Assembly: GCF_001280845.1 (NCBI RefSeq)
Contig: NZ_LGHP01000004.1
Coordinates: 251,261-315,260 of the forward strand
From: Bacillus sp. FJAT-28004
GTDB lineage: Bacteria > Bacillota > Bacilli > Paenibacillales > Paenibacillaceae
DNA: 64,000 bases
Reading direction: 5' to 3'
How positions within the stretch are numbered: the first letter of the stretch is position 1; every line of letters begins with the position of its first letter. The translations under genes and the position numbers were made by a program. The notes under the pieces were generated by a model that searched no databases, was not told the DNA's origin, and saw nothing but the letters and a program-made list of their open reading frames with translations. Shown in pieces: positions 16,511 to 25,253 of the stretch.

Positions 16511-16876
16511 ATGTTTAAGAAATTAGAGTGCGTTTGTATTCATACCGTCGATATTGAGAAGTCTCTTTCCTTTTACACTTCAATGGGTTTAACAGAAAAT
16601 TGGAAAATAGTACGCATTCTAGAGGATGGCTTCGCTTGGAAAATCATTGGTCTAAAATTCCCGATGAAAGACAGCTCTGAGCTTGTACTGAGTAATCACC
16701 CCGAAAATAAATTTACTGAAGTTGAAATCCTCGTTGAAGATGTCCGTGAAGCACATTCCGAATTAAGCAAAAACGAAGAAATCCAATGGATTAGAACACC
16801 CTTTGCAACTGAATCTGGTCATGTTGCTGTATTCGAAGCCCCTGATAGCAATGTATTTGTATTAGTCGGAAAATAA
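16511..16876 (+). CDS. VOC-superfamily (glyoxalase/bleomycin resistance fold) protein
   Basis: A 121-residue single-domain protein of the vicinal oxygen chelate fold, with the paired beta-alpha-beta modules starting at CVCIHTVDIEKSLSFYTSMGL and ending in GHVAVFEAPDSNVFVLVG, the usual last two strands. The second and last metal-ligand positions seem to hold His and Glu (HVAVFEAPD), but the first module is unclear, so metal binding and substrate are unknown. I chose the ATG at 16511 because AAGGAG lies nine bases upstream; the frame is open to a TTG at 16502 without such a box. It is monocistronic, between the argS promoter and a strong hairpin. Confidence 0.8.
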   Translation: MFKKLECVCIHTVDIEKSLSFYTSMGLTENWKIVRILEDGFAWKIIGLKFPMKDSSELVLSNHPENKFTEVEILVEDVREAHSELSKNEEIQWIRTPFATESGHVAVFEAPDSNVFVLVGK

Positions 16877-16879
16877 ACC

Positions 16880-16966
16880 AAGAGCCGTTAAGAAGAGTTG
16901 CCTATGAGCCAGCCCGGAGGGGTTTAGTGCTCATATTCCAACATACATCTTATCGGCTCTTTTATT
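16880..16966 (+). terminator. Long structured terminator after the VOC gene
   Basis: A 14-base arm AAGAGCCGTTAAGA (16880-16893) pairs with TCTTATCGGCTCTT (16948-16961) with one mismatch; inside are GTTG/CAAC, TATGAGC/GCTCATA and a CCC-GGA-GGG tip, forming one long rod of over 80 bases. It ends in TTTTATT on the plus strand. The length is unusual for a simple terminator. Confidence 0.7.
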
Positions 16967-16992
16967 AAATAGTTGTTACAAATAAATAGAAA

Positions 16993-19900
16993 TTAGTTCA
17001 TAGACTTTTGTAACAGTTCATATAAAATGACTGCTGCTTGTGCACGGCTTGCTGTATCAAGCGGTAAGAAGCTGCCGTTACCCATGCCATTAATTGTACC
17101 TGCTGTTTGCAGCATGGCTACAGCTTCTTTCGCATATGCCGCAATTGCTGCTGCATCGTTGAAATCAACTTTATCGTTCACTTGCTCTAACGTTATGTCA
17201 GTCTTCTGCAATGCTCTATAAGCCATTGCTGCCATATCCTGACGGCTAATCTTATCATTAATGCTGAATGTGCCATCCGTCAAGCCAGTAACAATCCCTA
17301 ATTGCTGAGCTGAAGCAACTGAATTGTAATACCAAGTGCCTTTCTTCACATCGCGGAATGAGCTGCTCGCGCCTGCTTGCTCCAGGTTTAACGTTTGAAT
17401 CAGCATATGGATAAACTCAGCTCTCGTCACCGAACGATTTGGTTCAAAGGCTTGAGCAGTTACACCGCTAACGATACCACGAGCTGCAAGCCCGACAATA
17501 CTGTCCTTCGCCCATGTGATGGAGGCTATATCTTTAAAGCTCACATCCACTGAAACAGCAGCATATTTACTAAAATGAGTCGTATTGAACTGGGCCATTC
17601 CTGTAACAGCATCGTATTTGCTGCTCTTGATTACTTCAAGCTTCCCGTTCTCATGAATATAGAAGATGACGATTTGATTTATATTCTCGCCAGACTTCAA
17701 CGCATAAGGCACAGATACATCTACGGATTGACCATTACCAAACTGGCTCATGATTTTACCGCCAATGCTTAAACTGAAATCATAAACCGCATTCGATCCA
17801 ATCTGCTCACGAACCCCGTTAGACAATGTCTCTGCAGCGATTTTACTGACAATGAATTCAATATTTACTGTAGGATCAGCTGCTTCGAACAACGAAATCG
17901 GCAATTGAATCGCAGCAAGTCCAGCATTGAATTCGATGGTTTTGATACCTGCCTCTTTCGCAGCTTGAACTTGCTGAGCAGGAATTGTAATAGCGACCTG
18001 CTTCGCCATATCCACACCTTTTACTTGGAATTTCAACAACCCTGCTTTCGCTTCCGCAATTGCATTTTTCAAATCGGAGGCACTGATCGAAGCTTTCGCA
18101 TTTCCGTTTGTATCTACAGTTGCATTAATCTCACTAGGCTTGGTTGCAGGAATGTTTCCTGTGTTGCCGCTGCCTCCAGTACCCGTGTCTCCGCCGCTCT
18201 CAGGCTTGCCATTTAATGCAATCACACCAAATCGGGATGTGTTCTCATATGACTTGCCTGTTGGATCGTTCCACATCCATACGCTATCTCTTTTACCTGT
18301 ACCGTTATCATCATTATTGACTTGAAGATCAAAGCCAATTGTCGTCCCGTTGCTAGGCGTAATCTTATCTAAGTTGATTGCTGCTTCTACAATGTAACCG
18401 GTAGCTAGATCACCCGTCCCATACACCGTCTTCGTTACCGAAGTGTAGTTGTCGTGAGATGCATGACCCCCAACGGTATGAACGTTTTTGTAATTAATCC
18501 GGTACTGTCCGTCATCTCCCTCATAAGAACTTGTTTTTCCATTGTTTTGATCTACGAAAATTTCAATGGAATCGTGTTCCCATGGATTTACGCTTGCATC
18601 AGACAATTTCTTGTCGGTTACCACTGCATAAACATAAAGATGCTCATCATCCCACATCGAATAAAATTCAGCCTTAGAGCCTTCGCCGCCTTCTACCTTC
18701 ACAGCCGTAGTAAGCTTGCTGGCACTCGCCCACTTTTCATCCATTTCACCGTCGAGAATAGGTGTACCGTAATTCGCAGTCGATATCTTTGTTGCCGCTA
18801 TTAGCGTCAAATCGCCGAATCCGCTGCTATTCTCATCTTGATTGTTGCCTAAATCACTCCATGAAATGATACTGCCATTTTTCCCATGCTCTGTACCGTC
18901 GTCTGCTCCAGAATCAGTGACACGAATATCGAAAGGCACATTGCTGCCCATTGTGCTGCCGCTTAACGGAATAACAGCAGTAATGGAATATCCTTTATTT
19001 GTTTCTACAGCATCAGCCGTTCCTCTTTCAACCTGTACTTTATTCATTTGAGTGCCACTCTTAACGAACAATTCGACTTTATCGCCAGCTAGTTTCGATG
19101 GGTCAGTCACCATCGCTTTGACATACAAATTGTTTTCGTCCCACAAAATTTTCATAGCGGCTTCCAACACACCGCTTTTCTCTAGTGGAATGGCTGGAAC
19201 TGTATTCCAAATGAGATCATTAATGTTGCCTTGATTTGGACTTCCATTGGCAGCATTTGCAGCTTTCTTGACTGCAGTCAGCTTAGAAGGATCAACCATA
19301 CCCCAAAAAGCTGGCTTCGCTTGGAAGTTTTTATCGAAGGCAAATGGCGCGTCTTGACGAGTAACAGGACGATTATGAAGCCATGTGTGGTCATCCGCGA
19401 TTCCCCAGAATGTGACATTGCTTATCCATCCTTCTGGGTTTGCAACTGTTCTGCCCATATTGTCCAACTTCTTCAATTCATCAAATAATTCTTTGAAACG
19501 ATATCCTTGTTTAACGATCAGATCCTGAGGTACAACTTGATACGCATCCGTGTTGTTCGTGTAAACCGAGACATCAAATTCTGTTAATTGGTTATCGAAT
19601 CCGGCCTCTCCGAACATCTTAATTGAATTAGAAATTTGTTGAATAGACGGTCCGCTAATGTTGATATGTGTCTGGTGGCCAACAGCATCAATCGGCACAC
19701 CTTCTGCTTTTAATCTCGTTAGAAGGCTCAACAAGAAATTTGCTTTTTGCGGATTATTTGTTCCGTAATCATTGATAACGAGCTTCGAGCTCTTAGCAAT
19801 TGCGTATTTCACTGGATCCTGCGCATACATTTCATCGAGCAGTCTACGCGTTTCAGTAAATGCAACCTTAATGAAATCCTCGCCTGTTAATTGATACCAT

Positions 19901-21423
19901 AAACTGTTACGCATACCATTTGGTCTGCCTTCATCAATGACTTCATTCACAACATCCCAATCCGTGGCAACGTCAGCATATCTTGGTACCACAACGCTTA
20001 AATAATCTTTAAGCCGATTGAGAACAAGTACTTTGTTTTCTGGAGTCGGACTCAAAATAGTCCCATTATCATCATTGAACATCCAGTCGGCTGTTTGCTG
20101 ATGCCATACTAGGGTATGGAAGCGCATATTCACTTTGTTATCTCTTGCGAACTTAGCAAGTCTGTCTGCACTTTCGAAATTGTACGTTCCCTTTGTCGAA
20201 TTGATTGAACCTGGCTTCATCGCATTTTCTGCTACGACTGAGCTGAAATGCATATCTAGAAGCTCTCTGCTTTTTCCTTCGAGCTGGTTAGGCTCCAATG
20301 CTGCACCCATCTTGAAATAATCTTTATAAACATCCTTCAGTTTAGCAAGGTCTGTTTGAACGGGAGGGGATGTCTTCGGAGGTTCCGTCATTAAGATATT
20401 AATATCGTCAATATAAAAGGAATCATTTACATCCGAACTTTCAATATAGAAGCTAATATCTGTTAAATTCGAATGATAACTGAAAGTCCCTTTCAGCTGT
20501 ACCCAATCTGACGTTGCTACAGCTGCTGAAGCAATGCTTACCCAACTCTTTGATCCACTAGCGTCCTGTTCAGCGGATAACTTTATCGTTCGAGAAGCTG
20601 AAGGTGTTTCAGTCATCTTGATTGAAGCCGTAACCTCATATTTTGCATCTTTCGTCATTTTGTCGAACACACTAACGGTTGGCCCGTGCCAATCCTTGGA
20701 ACGGCCTGTCGTTTTCAAGCTGTACTGACCTGACTTTTGCTGTTCTTGTGATAAAGCTACAGCAACGCCATCTCCCCGTGGCCCCCAGCCTTCCGCTGTA
20801 CCTCCATCAAAGTTATAGCCGAATTCCAAAGGTCCAATCGGGGATGTCCCTGATCCTCCTGAGCTGCCCTGTGGCGTATTATCCACGATCAGGACATCGT
20901 CAATAAACACATCAGCAGCCGACGAAGCTGTCTCAAGATACATCGTCATCGAGGTTGTACCAGAAGGTCTCGTATACGATTTTTTCGAGAAGGTTGTCCA
21001 GCTTTGATCGTCAATGTTTTGATTCCCGATAATCCAATCGAAGTTATTGGTTTGATTGGTCATTCTCATCGTCACATGTGCTTGATCAGAACCTGATCCG
21101 AGTTTTGCTTTAAACGAAATATCATAGATATGCCCTTCTTGAAGCACAGCATTGAGCTCTATGCTTGGACTACAGCTCACACTGCCTCGTCCAGATAATT
21201 TCAACGCATTTGATCCCGCTGCTGCTTGCTCAGTAGAAACGACCGTCTGCGCAGTGCCCCCGCTGCAATTAAACGGTTTCCAGCTTCCAATTGAGCCATC
21301 TTCAAATCCGTTTTGAAGCACTGTTGATGCAGCAGCTTGCGCTGTAGACCCGAACCTTCCTATCGGCATTAGCAAGCCGAATAGTAATATAAATGCTAAT
21401 AACAGGCTTAACTTACTTCGCAT
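16993..21423 (-). CDS. Cell-surface modular GH10 endo-1,4-beta-xylanase with SLH domains
   Basis: A secreted enzyme of 1476 residues that cuts xylan while bound to the cell wall. Domains in order: signal peptide (cleavage after AQA, about 32); two CBM22-like xylan-binding domains (about 35-185 and 200-350); the GH10 catalytic domain (about 360-710) with acid/base Glu in DVVNEVID near 495 and nucleophile Glu in LTEFDVSVY near 616; two CBM9-type domains (about 730-880 and 895-1080); a Gly/Thr linker; a region of unknown fold (about 1100-1280); three SLH repeats to the end, each with a TRAEF-like core. SLH domains bind pyruvylated wall polymer. The frame opens at 21429, but the GGGGG box is better placed for the ATG at 21423. 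A cre site precedes it. Confidence 0.95.
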   Translation of the reverse strand: MRSKLSLLLAFILLFGLLMPIGRFGSTAQAAASTVLQNGFEDGSIGSWKPFNCSGGTAQTVVSTEQAAAGSNALKLSGRGSVSCSPSIELNAVLQEGHIYDISFKAKLGSGSDQAHVTMRMTNQTNNFDWIIGNQNIDDQSWTTFSKKSYTRPSGTTSMTMYLETASSAADVFIDDVLIVDNTPQGSSGGSGTSPIGPLEFGYNFDGGTAEGWGPRGDGVAVALSQEQQKSGQYSLKTTGRSKDWHGPTVSVFDKMTKDAKYEVTASIKMTETPSASRTIKLSAEQDASGSKSWVSIASAAVATSDWVQLKGTFSYHSNLTDISFYIESSDVNDSFYIDDINILMTEPPKTSPPVQTDLAKLKDVYKDYFKMGAALEPNQLEGKSRELLDMHFSSVVAENAMKPGSINSTKGTYNFESADRLAKFARDNKVNMRFHTLVWHQQTADWMFNDDNGTILSPTPENKVLVLNRLKDYLSVVVPRYADVATDWDVVNEVIDEGRPNGMRNSLWYQLTGEDFIKVAFTETRRLLDEMYAQDPVKYAIAKSSKLVINDYGTNNPQKANFLLSLLTRLKAEGVPIDAVGHQTHINISGPSIQQISNSIKMFGEAGFDNQLTEFDVSVYTNNTDAYQVVPQDLIVKQGYRFKELFDELKKLDNMGRTVANPEGWISNVTFWGIADDHTWLHNRPVTRQDAPFAFDKNFQAKPAFWGMVDPSKLTAVKKAANAANGSPNQGNINDLIWNTVPAIPLEKSGVLEAAMKILWDENNLYVKAMVTDPSKLAGDKVELFVKSGTQMNKVQVERGTADAVETNKGYSITAVIPLSGSTMGSNVPFDIRVTDSGADDGTEHGKNGSIISWSDLGNNQDENSSGFGDLTLIAATKISTANYGTPILDGEMDEKWASASKLTTAVKVEGGEGSKAEFYSMWDDEHLYVYAVVTDKKLSDASVNPWEHDSIEIFVDQNNGKTSSYEGDDGQYRINYKNVHTVGGHASHDNYTSVTKTVYGTGDLATGYIVEAAINLDKITPSNGTTIGFDLQVNNDDNGTGKRDSVWMWNDPTGKSYENTSRFGVIALNGKPESGGDTGTGGSGNTGNIPATKPSEINATVDTNGNAKASISASDLKNAIAEAKAGLLKFQVKGVDMAKQVAITIPAQQVQAAKEAGIKTIEFNAGLAAIQLPISLFEAADPTVNIEFIVSKIAAETLSNGVREQIGSNAVYDFSLSIGGKIMSQFGNGQSVDVSVPYALKSGENINQIVIFYIHENGKLEVIKSSKYDAVTGMAQFNTTHFSKYAAVSVDVSFKDIASITWAKDSIVGLAARGIVSGVTAQAFEPNRSVTRAEFIHMLIQTLNLEQAGASSSFRDVKKGTWYYNSVASAQQLGIVTGLTDGTFSINDKISRQDMAAMAYRALQKTDITLEQVNDKVDFNDAAAIAAYAKEAVAMLQTAGTINGMGNGSFLPLDTASRAQAAVILYELLQKSMN

Positions 21424-21450
21424 ATCCATCCCCCTTAACTAATTTAAGCG

Positions 21451-21464
21451 TGATAGCGCTTACA
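21451..21464 (-). promoter_or_regulatory. CcpA-binding cre site upstream of the xylanase
   Basis: On the minus strand TGTAAGCGCTATCA matches the cre consensus TGWAANCGNTNWCA at every fixed position. It lies 28 bases before the xylanase start, a position where CcpA blocks initiation or elongation. It predicts glucose repression of xylan degradation. Confidence 0.85.
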
Positions 21465-21611
21465 CTAAAATTTTATCAAAGCGGAAAGGAATAAAATACC
21501 TTAAGAAATATAGATTGTACTCTAAAAATAATAGTTATATTTAATACTTTTACAAAAAAAATCTTGTTAATACGAGACAATAACCCTTTATTCAGCTGAG
21601 CATTTTGGCAC

Positions 21612-21652
21612 ACAAAAAGACCCACTTCTCAAAATTAAGAGAAGAGGGTCTT
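21612..21652 (-). terminator. Terminator of the 134-residue membrane protein gene
   Basis: Stem AAGACCC-x-CTTCTC with GAGAAG-x-GGGTCTT around an 8-base loop, followed on the minus strand by a run of U (TCTTTTTGTG). It lies 27 bases after the stop at 21679 and separates that gene from the xylanase. Confidence 0.85.
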
Positions 21653-21678
21653 AACAATACCGAGCAGTGCTTCAGGTT

Positions 21679-22083
21679 TTACAAGCACTTTTGTTCATTC
21701 TCAGCTACCCCATCATTATCAATGGTTAACCTCGTGCTGCCAGAGAGTGATTCTGTATAGCCGCATGCAACGGTTTCCTTCGTCATTCCTCTAGAATCCG
21801 TATATTTCAAATATACGGCACCTTCACCTGCTAAATTTAATTGCGGTTTTATTCGAACCGTATCGCCAGCTTTAATTTCTTTTGAATAGCTATGCACTTC
21901 TAAGCTTGAAATGATTCCTGTTTCAACCGAAACGATATCATAGTCCGATTGATTATGAATAGTCACAGAAAAGCTCTGAAGCATCCCGAAATTGTCTGTA
22001 TTTGTTCTAAGCCAGTTGAATAAAAAAATGACAAGCATCAAAGCGAATACACCCAATAACATATATCCCTTATTCTTGCTCAA
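21679..22083 (-). CDS. Hypothetical membrane-anchored protein
   Basis: I do not recognise a family. The protein has a short basic N-terminus, one membrane helix (YMLLGVFALMLVIFLFNWL), then about 100 outside residues rich in Thr, Ser and Gly with probable beta structure. Two Cys (VACGY and the final KCL) could form a disulfide. The frame is open to a TTG at 22104 that lacks a box; AGGAG lies five bases before the TTG at 22083, so I prefer 134 residues. It is a single gene with its own terminator. Confidence 0.6.
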   Translation of the reverse strand: MSKNKGYMLLGVFALMLVIFLFNWLRTNTDNFGMLQSFSVTIHNQSDYDIVSVETGIISSLEVHSYSKEIKAGDTVRIKPQLNLAGEGAVYLKYTDSRGMTKETVACGYTESLSGSTRLTIDNDGVAENEQKCL

Positions 22084-22139
22084 AATGGCTCCTACTTTCT
22101 TCAAGGGATCGTGTAAAAAAACCGATTGAATCGCTACGT

Positions 22140-22655
22140 TTATCCGAAAAATGACTCCGGATAAATCAGTTCACCTTGCACTTTTTTTCGGTTTCCTTGC
22201 GCTAATTCATATACCATAAAGACTTCGTCAGGCACATCAAATTGTTTTAGCTCGAATCCTAATGATCTTGCTGGTTTAAATCCGAATTTAGGGTAATACG
22301 TTGGATGCCCGATTAAAAAAACATAATCATAACCCAGCTCCGCGCTTCTTTTTAATCCCTCTTGGATCAATAGACCGCCTAATCCTTTCTTCTGTTGACT
22401 TGGCAGCACTGCAATTGGAGCAAGAACGATAACATCATGTTTGTTTTCTCCATCCACAACCTGAGCTTTACTAAATAAAGCATGTCCAATAACTTGATCA
22501 TTTTCTTTAGCTACAATAGACAACTCGGGTACAAACGATTCCGAAACTCTAATTTTCTCAACCAATTTCGATTCATTTTCTCTGTTGTCAAAAGCCAAAT
22601 AATTTAGTTGAAAAACATCTGCGAAATCATTCACTTCTTCTGTTCTAATTTCCAC
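22140..22655 (-). CDS. GNAT-family N-acetyltransferase
   Basis: A 171-residue acetyltransferase of the YhbS/COG3153 type. The first strand is EIRTEEVNDFADVFQLNYLAF, the central strand is DVIVLAPIAVLPSQQKKGLG with the acetyl-CoA binding loop QQKKGLGGLLI, and it ends in VFLIGHPTYYPKFGFKPA, the usual HP.YY..FGF motif. The substrate is unknown. The frame is open 96 bases further, but that part overlaps the map terminator hairpin; AGGAG eight bases before the GTG at 22655 fixes the start. Confidence 0.85.
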   Translation of the reverse strand: MEIRTEEVNDFADVFQLNYLAFDNRENESKLVEKIRVSESFVPELSIVAKENDQVIGHALFSKAQVVDGENKHDVIVLAPIAVLPSQQKKGLGGLLIQEGLKRSAELGYDYVFLIGHPTYYPKFGFKPARSLGFELKQFDVPDEVFMVYELAQGNRKKVQGELIYPESFFG

Positions 22656-22732
22656 TTGTTGCTCACTCCTGCCTATATGTAATAAGACGATCTTTTTTTC
22701 AAAAAAGTAACTTATCGTTGCAAAATTGTTTA

Positions 22733-22762
22733 TAAAAATGACTGCCGTCATTGACGGCAGTC
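22733..22762 (-). terminator. Terminator of map
   Basis: Perfect 11-pair hairpin GACTGCCGTCA/TGACGGCAGTC (22740-22762), followed on the minus strand by ATTTTTATA. It lies 17 bases after the map stop. Confidence 0.9.
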
Positions 22763-22778
22763 TGTTCGTTGAAGAAAC

Positions 22779-23525
22779 CTATTGCTCAGTTAAAATAATC
22801 GGTCCTTCATCTGTAATCGCGAGCGTATGCTCGTATTGTGCAGACAAACCTCCATCAACCGTACGAGCCGTCCATCCGTCTTCATCTATTTTACTGTGGT
22901 ACTTCCCTGTATTGAGCATCGGCTCTATAGTTAAGACCATCCCAGCCTTTAATCGCGTACCTCTATTCGCAGGTCCATAATGAGGCACCTGAGGCTCCTC
23001 ATGCATTTTCTGCCCTATTCCATGACCAATAAAATCTCTTACAACGGAGAAGCCTTGTGCTTCTGCGAAAGATTGAATCGCATGAGAAATATCTCCGATT
23101 CTGTTTCCGACTACAGCCTGCTCAATTCCTTTATAAAGTGATTCCTTTGTAACATCAAGCAGCTTTTGCGAAGTTTCAGATACATTTCCTACTGCGTAAG
23201 ACCAGGCAGAATCCGCTAACCATCCATCTAAGTTGACCACCATATCAATCGTTACGATGTCTCCATCGACTAAGGCCCTCTCACTTGGAAAACCATGACA
23301 TATCACATCATTAATCGAGGCGCAAGTCGCAAAAGGGTAGCCGTGATAACCTTTTTGTTCGGGAGTAGCTCCATTATTTTGCAAAAAGGTTTCGACAAAT
23401 TTATCAATCTCTAACGTCGTTATGCCTGCACGAATAAACGTTCGAAGCTCTCGATGACAAGCAGCTAAAACGTCCCCTGCTTTTTTCATCTTTGCTATTT
23501 CTTCACTCGTCTTGATTACAATCAT
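22779..23525 (-). CDS. map: Methionine aminopeptidase, type I
   Basis: Removes the initiator Met from nascent proteins. The 248-residue protein has the five metal ligands of the family: Asp in VTIDMVVN, Asp in LADSAW, His in GHGIGQKMHEEP, Glu in LTIEPML and Glu in QYEHTLAI. The substrate-pocket motif GYHGYPFATCASINDVICHG is also present. It is not in the secY-adk ribosomal locus, so this is probably a second MetAP like YflG of Bacillus subtilis. The frame starts at a GTG (23534), but the ATG at 23525 gives the typical length. Confidence 0.92.
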   Translation of the reverse strand: MIVIKTSEEIAKMKKAGDVLAACHRELRTFIRAGITTLEIDKFVETFLQNNGATPEQKGYHGYPFATCASINDVICHGFPSERALVDGDIVTIDMVVNLDGWLADSAWSYAVGNVSETSQKLLDVTKESLYKGIEQAVVGNRIGDISHAIQSFAEAQGFSVVRDFIGHGIGQKMHEEPQVPHYGPANRGTRLKAGMVLTIEPMLNTGKYHSKIDEDGWTARTVDGGLSAQYEHTLAITDEGPIILTEQ

Positions 23526-23721
23526 TTCAATCACCCAATCCTTTACTTCATTGACGATGATGCCTGAAGTATTTTTCTAAAAAACAATGTGATTCTAAGG
23601 ATACCTCAAATGGTCAAAAAAATATATCCAAACCGCACAAAAACCGTCAGTATTTTATAAGATGCGTCACTGCATTATATGTGCAAATGACCCTGTGTGT
23701 GTAGAAAGGCGTTTTAATGAT

Positions 23722-24648
23722 TTACCATTTTGGGAGAGAAAGCAATTTATCGCGGAGCTCAATGTAGGCATGATCCCAGCCCATTTTCGCAAAAAAACGA
23801 AGACCGTCTAAACCTTTAAAATATCGAGCTCCTGTAAGCCTCTCCTTAAAGTTTTCTATCGGTTTGCCTATTTGCTCATAATGAACACGGAATGCTTCTT
23901 TCAAGTCTATACCAGGGATTGCATGTTCAATCGTCGCTATATCGATCATGAAGTCACCATACAAAAACCCGGCATCAATAATTCCAGTAATGCTATGACC
24001 ATCAGAAATAATATTCCACTCATGACAATCATTGTGAACAAAATGTCTATGTGGTGCGTTATACTGGCAAAACGCGATAAGCCTTGCATAAATCTCTTCA
24101 AAGACATCTCGTTCCAAACATGTCATGTGATATAGCTCATGCCAGTTTTCCCAAAAGGTTCCCTCCTGATTCTCTGCATAAAATGCTGCTACAAATTGCT
24201 CCCACGCAGCATATTGTCCATTTCTGCCTTCAACGACCGGCCCAGATCCCGTTGTCTGTCCTAATTGAACCTGATTCATCTTGGAAATGACATGAACCAG
24301 ATCCGGCACAACAGCAATCTTCTGCTCATCATCCAGGTCCGCCAGTACAATTCCTAGCTTTCGCTCTGAAATACAATAACTGAAATGCCCCTCATCACCC
24401 ATTCCACAAATTTTTGGATAAGGCACCTCTTGCGAAGAAAGCAGCTTTGAAATCATCTGCTCTTGCTGAAAAGATTCCTTAGACGCATTGAAGCGTACAA
24501 CATACGGTTCATTGTCCAATTCAAAGAAAAAGACACTGCTGAAATTACCACCTTCACCTGCTGTGACATCGCTTACATTTCTTCCGAAATGACGCTGCAA
24601 TACAGTATAAACTTCATTAACTGATAAGCTCGGTTTAACATGTGACAT
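23722..24648 (-). CDS. Aminoglycoside phosphotransferase (APH)-family kinase
   Basis: A 308-residue kinase-like protein of the APH/choline kinase superfamily. The catalytic loop is FVHNDCHEWNIISDG, with the HxD and Asn of the Brenner motif, followed by TGIIDAGFLYGDFMIDIA, whose first Asp binds Mg2+. The glycine loop EGGNFSSVFFF and the ATP-contact PYVVRFNA are near the N-terminus. The family includes resistance kinases for hygromycin, aminoglycosides and macrolides but most members have unknown small-molecule substrates. GGGGG eight bases before the ATG at 24648 supports that start over the open-frame start 26 codons upstream. Confidence 0.85.
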   Translation of the reverse strand: MSHVKPSLSVNEVYTVLQRHFGRNVSDVTAGEGGNFSSVFFFELDNEPYVVRFNASKESFQQEQMISKLLSSQEVPYPKICGMGDEGHFSYCISERKLGIVLADLDDEQKIAVVPDLVHVISKMNQVQLGQTTGSGPVVEGRNGQYAAWEQFVAAFYAENQEGTFWENWHELYHMTCLERDVFEEIYARLIAFCQYNAPHRHFVHNDCHEWNIISDGHSITGIIDAGFLYGDFMIDIATIEHAIPGIDLKEAFRVHYEQIGKPIENFKERLTGARYFKGLDGLRFFAKMGWDHAYIELRDKLLSLPKW

Positions 24649-24775
24649 AGTAACGCCCCCCATTATTTTGATTAAATATAGCTGGATTACAATGAAGGCT
24701 GCAAGAGAAACAATTGTTATACTCATTTGTTACTCTTACCTCGGAGGTTCTGATATTGCATTCCGATGTACAAAT

Positions 24776-24802
24776 AAAAAAAGCCCTCAATGGGCTTTTT
24801 TT
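24776..24802. terminator. Bidirectional terminator after the rhodanese gene
   Basis: AAGCCC-TCAAT-GGGCTT with seven T on the plus side and seven A on the other, so it works on both strands. It follows the rhodanese gene on the minus strand by about 34 bases. Confidence 0.85.
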
Positions 24803-24835
24803 AGGCAAACGATGTTGATAATCGTTACTAATTTA

Positions 24836-25147
24836 TTATTCGCCGATGGCTACTTCGCCTTGCCATTGAAGCATGCCGCCAGCAACGTTTACAACTTTAT
24901 AACCTTGGGATTCCAGGAAATCGCAGGCTTTACCACTACGACCGCCGCTGCGGCAAATGAGAATGATCTCTTGTTCCCCTTGCTGAAATTCATCAATCCG
25001 CTCTTGAAGCGTCGATAGCGGAATGCTGCGTGCTTCTTTAATATGGCCTTCTTGCCATTCTTCAGGTTCACGCACATCAACTAGATTTAAGGTTTTGCCT
25101 TCTTTCAACTGGCTCTCTAACTCGGCTGTCGTAATCTCTGAGTACAT
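24836..25147 (-). CDS. Single-domain rhodanese-like protein
   Basis: A 103-residue single rhodanese domain, a family that carries sulfane sulfur on an active-site Cys. Motifs in order are LVDVREPEEWQEGHI, ARSIPLSTL and the active-site loop LICRSGGRSGKA, where the Cys starts a six-residue CRSGGRS cradle of the sulfurtransferase type. It ends with GYKVVNVAGGMLQWQG, the usual CH2 motif. The frame opens at an ATG at 25168, but AAGGGA is better spaced for the ATG at 25147. The sulfur acceptor is unknown. Confidence 0.88.
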   Translation of the reverse strand: MYSEITTAELESQLKEGKTLNLVDVREPEEWQEGHIKEARSIPLSTLQERIDEFQQGEQEIILICRSGGRSGKACDFLESQGYKVVNVAGGMLQWQGEVAIGE

Positions 25148-25253
25148 GTTACCCATCCCTTCAAGCATTGCATTAAATTTTCATTTAAAAGCATTGTAAC
25201 GCTAAGGTCAGCCCATGTCTATCTTGTCAGGCCCTCCCTAATTATTAATATCA

